Positions 58,495 to 64,000 of a stretch of DNA of 64,000 nucleotides are shown here, in pieces. Positions within the stretch are counted from its first letter, which is position 1. Each line of letters opens with the position of its first letter. Origin of the DNA: Fomes fomentarius (taxonomy: Eukaryota; Basidiomycota; Agaricomycetes; Polyporales; Polyporaceae); the NCBI GenBank assembly GCA_022606135.1, contig JABYQN010000007.1, positions 2,418,001-2,482,000 on the forward strand, written 5' to 3'. A model generated the notes under the pieces. That model searched no databases. It saw nothing but the letters and a program-made list of their open reading frames with translations, and was not told the origin of the DNA. A program made the position numbers and the translations under genes.

Positions 58495-61060
58495 CACACG
58501 TGTTGTGACCACAGTAGGTTCGATCCCCGACGGAGATTGTATACGGTGAAGATGTACGCGGTTCTGGTGCATGTTAGCTGCGAGACTGACAGATGTGCAG
58601 GCAGAGCAGTTCTCTCCTGAGCGTATGGGAAGCTTGAGGCGCTTACGCGCACCTCCACGCGGCTTGCATCTATATATCGATGTGTTGACCTCCAAGACCG
58701 TAGTCTAATGCAAGTTGGCAACACGCTTTCGAGTCGGGTATGTCATGCAAGGATGCATCGTGAGCTATTACATGTGCTGGCTTCGGAAATAGGGTACTGA
58801 TTGTCGTATCATACGGGCCGTGTATTCGTTTGGCAAGAAGTTCAGAACACTCTCATTTCCATCCTTTAGCGATCCGATCTCATTGGCAAGGACCACCAGA
58901 TGCACGAGCTCGAGCTCGAGCTCAAGCAAACGCTCACCGTCAAGCTCCACAACTTCTCCATCTACGCCATCCCACGAAAGGATAAGCCCCGTCTCCTCGC
59001 TATTCCATCTTCGTCGCTTCTAGCAGGGGACTCGCTGGGAGCGCGGCCCTGGTGCGACTGTCACTGCAGACTGACGTCTGGTGCCCCTGCACATGGCCAG
59101 CTGTGATACCAGACTTCCGGGCTTCTACCAGTACTACCCTCAGGGCCCCGTCCTGATTGTGCTTCCTTCGAAGGCCAGCCCGCCGACAATGCAGCCCACT
59201 TCGTCGAGTGGCTCGAGAACGTCAAAGAGGCTGACGCGTTCAAGGACGTCAAGTTTGCGGTGTTCGGGTGCGGGAACCGTGACTGGGTGAACACCTACCA
59301 GCGTGTTCCGACGCTCATCGATCATCTGCTTGGGGAGCACGGGGGCGCACGGCTGGTTGAACGTGGGGAGGGCGACGCCGCTGCGGTGGAGTTCTTCGAG
59401 GCATTCGATGTGTGGGAGAAGTCGGTTTGGGCGAAACTTGGGGCGGTGAGTGTCGTGTTAGAGTGCTGTGATAACTGGTGGAAATTTACGATGCTGATGG
59501 CGCCCCCGTGCGTTACAGGAGTATGGCACGACCGCGTCCACGGAGACGACAGGACTCGAGGTGAAGAAGGTCTCAGCTGGTACGGAGCGGGCCGCGCTCC
59601 TCCGTCAGAAGGATACTGCGCTCGGTACTGTCGTTGAGAACAGGTTGCTGACTGCGCCGGGTGCTCCGCCTAAGCGACACATTGGTCTGTGTATGCGTTG
59701 CACCGTATGGACATTCGCTGAAACCCATCAATAGAGTTCGAGCTGCCTGAGGGAATGACCTATCGTGCTGGCGATTACCTAGCAATGTGCGTCACTTATA
59801 ATGGCGTGCGGTTCGATATGCTGACGTAGATATCTCGGTAGTCTGCCTATCAACCCCGAGCGAGTGGTTCGCAGGGCACTGGTCCGTTTCGGTCTCTCCG
59901 CCGAACAAGAGGTAGGCGTACTCAGACAGTCTCTTCATGCACATGAGCTTACCAAGGGTACGTAAGATCGAACTTCATTCGACCGCACCGACCTCTTTAC
60001 CCGTCAACAAGCCCATCAACGTTTACAACCTACTTAGCGGCTATGTCGAGCTGCAACAGCCCGCCACGACCCGGGATCTCGACATCCTCCTGAAGTCGAA
60101 GAACTCTGAGGCCTCGAAGAAGGCCCTTCATCTCCTTGCGGCCGAGTACGCCGAGGCGGTCTTCAAGAAGCGGCTCAGCGTGCTTGACATCCTCGAAGAG
60201 CACAAAGACATCGAGCTTCCCCTCTCGTCCTTCCTCCACATGCTCCCCTCTATGCGCATCCGCCAATACTCCATCTCATCTTCCCCGCTGTGGAACGCCT
60301 CCCACGTCACGCTCACCATCAGCATCTTCGACGCGCCGTCGCTGTCCGGGCGCGCCGAGCCCTTCCTGGGCGTTGCGTCAACCTATCTCGCTGGTCTGCG
60401 TGCTGGGGACAAGGTTCAGCTCTCCGTCCGGGCTTCCAACGCTGCGTTCCACCCACCGTCCGATCCGACTGTCCCGCTACTCATGGTTGCGGCCGGGTCC
60501 GGCCTGGCGCCCATGCGAGGGTTCATCCAGGAGCGGGCAATACAGAAGAAGGCGGGAAGGGTTGTTGGGAAGAGCTTCTTGTTCTTCGGGTGCCGCTCCC
60601 CGAAGGACGACTTCCTGTACGCTGAGACGGACTTGAAGGAGTGGAGCGAGCTGGGTGTTGTTGACGTCCGGTCTGCGTTCTCGCGCTCGTCGGACGACTC
60701 GAAGGGCTGCAAATACGTGCAAGAGTGAGTGGCTTTACTCCGCGTAATGTTTCATTGTCTATGAATGACTGACACCCTTGAATAGCCGGATTATCCATGA
60801 CCGGGAAGAGATTGTCCAAGCGTTTGCGGATGGTGCACAGGTACGTCACTGATGTGCTTCGTCCGTGTATCATGCGGTTGTGACCCTGTTTGTGCTGGTG
60901 CTCTCAGATCTACGTTTGCGGTTCTGGGAAGATTGCGGCTGGCGTGAAAGAGACTATCGTTCGCTATATACAGGCGAACAAACAAACGGACGACGCCACC
61001 GCCCTCGCTATTTTCGACAAGATCATGCATGGCCGTTACGCTACGGACATCTTCGAATGA
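58495..61060 (+). pseudogene. P450-reductase fusion pseudogene 2
   Basis: Same decayed P450 and FMN front as pseudogene 1 (one G fewer at 58,817). Its FAD/NADPH half is fully open through all introns to ATDIFE, with RQYSISSSP, AAGSGLAPMRGF and YVCGSGKIAAG present. Unlike pseudogene 1, its last two introns are of the gene 1 type (GTGAGTGGCTTTACTCCGCG.. at 60,728, the same as at 30,053) and its downstream flank is a diverged version. It has a private change GGT to GCT (FLYAETD for FLYGETD). It is probably the original pseudogene from which pseudogene 1 was derived by recombination. Confidence 0.9.
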
Positions 61061-61760
61061 TCGCAAGCCTCCTCTTTTCTGGAAGGAAGTACCGTGTACA
61101 TTATCGACAGCACCGTTAGAGCTGAGTATGTATAATTATCGCAAACATACTTACATAGAATACAACTATGCCACATCGCTATCCGAGGACCCAAGGGCAT
61201 CGCGGAGTTCCTTGGGGCCGCGGGTTACTGGGTCCCATATCGAGCAGCAGTGCATACATGGTAGCGTGCGGTATTGGCCCTGCGCCAGTGTTTGCCGACT
61301 GTAGAATTTGGTGGATTTTAAAGCCACAGCGCTGCCGCGCCTAGTAGAGCGGTCATTCTTGGCTATACCCTATACTACATCCACATCAAACTGACGCCCC
61401 CTAATTATGGTGAGTGGCAATCAACTGCACTTGACAAGATCATTTAGTGCGCCGACATCCCCTGGACCCTGGTCACTAGTGAGCTATGTGTCTCGTCAGA
61501 AATATGGCTTTCCTTGCACTGGAGATAAGTTCCTTAAGGGGAGATATCAAGCTCAAGGACGAACGCTACGTGTGGCGGGATTCGTACTAAATCCGAGGAG
61601 ACTCATCTCAATTGTCGGTGGAATAACCTTGGACTCATTATTGATGCTTCAACTCAGGTATTCAATCGCCAAGGCGAAGCTCGTATAAATCAAAAATGCA
61701 TGTCTTTGTGCTGACGTAGTCGGCAGGAGCGGCTGTCCGGATGCTATATACTACATGCAA
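61061..61760. other. diverged copy of the P450 downstream flank
   Basis: Alignable to 37,865-38,560 at roughly 90%, ending near 61,750. It contains the third version of the GRYQAQGRTLRVAGFVL frame, here continuous with an upstream ATG at 61,407 for 93 codons. There is no recognised family. Confidence 0.5.
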
Positions 61761-62525
61761 GGGGTAATATTGTCCACTGGGATCGATATCTTGTCCATGG
61801 AAACACCAATTCAGTCAGAATCAATTATCAGTATGTGGTCAACACTCATATAACGATGTGGTCAACCTCGGGGACTGGTTTATGTCCTGCTTTCCGGAGG
61901 TAATTCTGTCCTAGTATCCCAGCGCTATTCTGCCCCTATGGTTCACCTTTCCTGTCCGCACTTTTACCCAGCTTCCCCTTCCATCAGCAAAAATGACGTT
62001 GCCATGTATGGACAGGTGGATGTGGTCAGTCCGGACGAATCTTATAAGGTAGCACCCACCCTGATGAGGGTTTTGCCATCCGGGTTCCAGAAGTTCATCC
62101 TTCGGCAGAGCTGGACATACCTTACCATACCTTACCAGATACATACCAGGCTGGCAAGAATATATCATCTGAGCTATCTGCTGGTCATTTTGGTTCGTAA
62201 GCTTCATTCATAATCATTCAAACTCCGACACAGCGTCTGTGTGCAACATCTGGTCGCTACAAACCCTACCATGGAGTTACAGAGCTGTTCCACGGCTCAC
62301 AGTCTCCCACGATTCACCACATCTGTCGCGAATATTGCGCCTGTTACAACCAGGCTCAGTGCCTGCTTCTGGCGTCTTTCTTTTTCCCTTTTACCTCTCA
62401 TGTTCTCTTCGAGATCAACCTCTGTACATCCATTCTCACGGCGATCCAACATCGTCATCACGCTTACCTCTTCTCGATGACTCGGTAGGAGTCATACTGC
62501 ACTAGGCCTAGACCTGTACTTACTA
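61761..62525. other. no recognisable gene
   Basis: Holds a 98-codon minus-strand open frame (62,207-61,911, containing PHQGGCYLIRFVRTDHIHLS) and overlapping plus-strand frames. None shows introns or a known family. Repeated TACCTTACCATACC-like words near 62,118 look like simple slippage. Confidence 0.35.
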
Positions 62526-62595
62526 TGACTCATGCTGACTCGTGTTGACTAGCGCTGACACGCTCTGACTCATTCTGACTCGTTATGACTCGTAC
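62526..62595 (+). repeat. seven 10-bp units of TGACTCNNNN
   Basis: Seven consecutive 10-base units beginning TGACTCATGC, TGACTCGTGT, TGACTAGCGC, TGACACGCTC, TGACTCATTC, TGACTCGTTA and TGACTCGTAC. TGAC is invariant and TGACTC is present in five. Two more TGACTC/GAGTCA words lie at 62,478-62,494. Confidence 0.9.
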
Positions 62596-62885
62596 CTCAT
62601 GTATGTACTTATAGCACAGGCAAACCTGAGGTGTTCCTCAGTTTGACCTCCTTTTCCAATCGAGGCTTTATCCCTATTGAAACCCTCGACCCCTGCTTGA
62701 CTTCTAACACAGTACTCGACTACACCTCTTTGGTGTACGTTCCCCAAGTAACTTGCACACTCAATCAACATTCGAACCTCGACAACATCGTGACTCCTCG
62801 ACTTGTGCATCTACGCACCTCCTAGATGCCCACGAGCCTCGGCGTAACATTAGGTCAAACTCTACAATCCTGCCAACTTCTCTAA

Positions 62886-63335
62886 GTTCAGGCAGCCACC
62901 CTGGATTACTCATCAGAACAAAGCTCTGATAGACCACCTACCCAGGCTCTTCTAGTAGATGGAGAACTCTTCATTGAAAAGAGGGCTGTTGTCTGGAACA
63001 ACAAACTAGGTTGGGTCTACACTCTTGATAAGGACGGCTACGTTCAAGACAGAGTATTGCAAGTACCACACAATCAGTGGGCTATTGGAACACCTGAAAA
63101 TCCCTCTACTGCATCAACTTCTGAACCCCCACACTCTCCCTCACCAGCTCCTGTGCACATTACCAGCCCTGTAACCTCACGTCCACCAACACCAACCACA
63201 CCTCCACCGACTACTCCGATCACAGCAATGGCAAGCACCGCAACTAACCCCAGACCCTCGGAGCGGAAGTTCCATGCCCCAAGCGATTTCAATGGACACT
63301 GTGTGCCTAGGAGTTCGTGCGACTCACGGATATAA
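62886..63335 (+). pseudogene. possible truncated retrotransposon gag-like fragment
   Basis: A 150-codon open stretch without a clear ATG near its start. It contains QALLVDGELFIEKRAVVWNN and LGWVYTLDKDGYVQDR, then a long Pro/Thr/Ser-rich linker, then RKFHAPSDFNG, which recalls the start of Ty3-type Gag domains in mushroom genomes, after which homology would be expected to continue but stops. No reverse transcriptase, integrase or LTR pair was found. Tentative. Confidence 0.3.
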
Positions 63336-63530
63336 TCATGATGTTATGTTCATAGTTTCCATGATCCGTCGTCATGATGACCACGATCTTGTCAGAAAGC
63401 GCCGAGGACCATGAGTTCAGGAAATAAATCGTGATTATCAGTGTGAAACTGTCCCGTTTCACGAACACAATGCCACAGGCTGTAGCGTGAATTCCATGAT
63501 GATATCTCGTGTTTATCGCAATCTTCAACA
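63336..63530. other. no recognisable gene
   Basis: Sequence between the gag-like fragment and the 103-bp repeat; only incidental open frames. Confidence 0.4.
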
Positions 63531-63736
63531 TCCTGAATAGCACGATACATGTTCGTTTGGCCCACGAGGTCATGACACGTCAAAACCATGCAGTATATTC
63601 GTGAATGGCATGCAGTACATGCTGTATATATCATCCTGAATGGCACAATATATGTTCGTTCTCCCCACGAAGTTTTGGCACATTGTAAACATGCGATATA
63701 TTCGTGGATAACATGCAGTACATGCGGTGTATAGGG
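63531..63736. repeat. 103-bp direct repeat, two diverged units
   Basis: TCCTGAATRGCACRATAYATG begins at 63,531 and again at 63,634. The units share CCCACGA, ATATTCGTG and GCAGTACATG words at the same spacing with about 75-80% identity. The minus-strand open frame across them is a by-product. Confidence 0.85.
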
Positions 63737-64000
63737 TACTACAGGATACAGTGCAGAAAGCACATTGCGGCCAGCGCATGCGAATAACCATGTAAGGACA
63801 GGGATGGGATGGTGTAGAAGGTGGACTTAGATAGAAATAATAACCGTCCGAGTCGACGTGAGAGAGCAGGTAGCGGTGCATCACCTAGTAAGGCCTCAAG
63901 CTCCCATGCCCTGGCGCCTCGCACGATAATCTCCTGGCTGATGGACCCGACCATTCTTTCGTGGCTTTGCAGGGGCAGGTAACCTTCTTCACGGGCATAG
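63737..64000. other. window end, nothing recognised
   Basis: Minus-strand frames up to 71 codons are present, without recognisable motifs. A gene could begin beyond the window edge. Confidence 0.3.

Larger units (their letters stand above)
48631..60225. repeat. 11.6 kb tandem unit B, copy 2
   Basis: Second copy, with the gene 2-like tail, P450 gene 3, kinase and pseudogene front, ending in the reductase half of pseudogene 2. Differences from copy 1 that I could find are nearly all single-base changes in homopolymer length. Confidence 0.9.

Noticed and set aside
25968..61060. A secondary-metabolite gene cluster
   Set aside because: There is no polyketide, peptide or terpene synthase, transporter or intact pathway regulator; only P450 fusions and a FunK1 kinase occur.
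46900..61060. Pseudogenes as stand-alone P450 reductases
   Set aside because: The reductase frames are largely open, but no start codon, promoter or FMN-domain start is visible; kept as pseudogenes.
61911..62207. 98-codon minus-strand frame
   Set aside because: It has an ATG and stop but no recognisable motif, introns or conservation evidence; not called as a gene.

Overview
The window looks like chromosomal DNA of an Agaricomycete (mushroom-forming basidiomycete). The genes are dense with 45-70 nt GT-AG introns carrying CTGAC-type branch sites. The gene families fit too: a FunK1 fungal-specific kinase, a basidiomycete-type tetraspanin, ALG11, and CYP505-type P450-reductase fusions with about 21 introns each. 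No bacterial, organellar or viral gene set is seen. All exon structures were read by eye from splice motifs and frame continuity; no database search was possible.

Layout. (1) 1-22,859 holds two direct copies of an 11.6 kb unit (period 11,636). Each copy carries, in order, a decayed multi-exon gene resembling a fungal transcription factor, a hypothetical gene, a possible small transcription unit, a tetraspanin gene with a decayed partial copy of its own 5' end, and a conserved membrane-protein gene. The copies differ by scattered SNPs; divergence rises in the last 270 bp. (2) 22,915-24,808 is an intact eight-exon ALG11, the mannosyltransferase that adds the fourth and fifth mannose of the dolichol-linked N-glycan precursor. 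(3) 25,968-61,060 is an array of CYP505-type self-sufficient P450s. Genes 1 and 2 are close paralogues, and gene 2 was copied together with part of ALG11, whose remnant lies at 32.2-32.5 kb. Gene 3 is a more diverged paralogue. It is followed by a FunK1 kinase on the opposite strand and a P450-fusion pseudogene whose P450 half is decayed and whose FAD/NADPH half is nearly pristine. The block gene 3 - kinase - pseudogene is then repeated with a period of about 11,596 bp. (4) 61-64 kb is gene-poor. It holds a diverged copy of the P450 downstream flank, a 10-bp phased TGACTC-like array, a gag-like fragment and a 103-bp tandem repeat.

How the parts relate. The P450 fusions carry heme, FMN, FAD and NADPH domains in one chain and by family would hydroxylate fatty acids or related lipids without a separate reductase. 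Nothing in the window (no synthase, transporter or intact regulator) makes this a classical biosynthetic cluster; it reads as a tandemly expanding P450 family. The most informative signal is structural. The pseudogene at 46.9-49.5 kb is a chimera: its front is like the pseudogene at 58.5-61.1 kb and its last part and downstream flank are like gene 2. This is the product expected from unequal crossing-over between the reductase halves of gene 2 and the pseudogene.

Cautions. Both tandem duplications have almost the same period, and the second differs between copies mostly by homopolymer lengths. Sequencing or assembly error, or two haplotypes placed in tandem, must therefore be excluded before the copy numbers are trusted.
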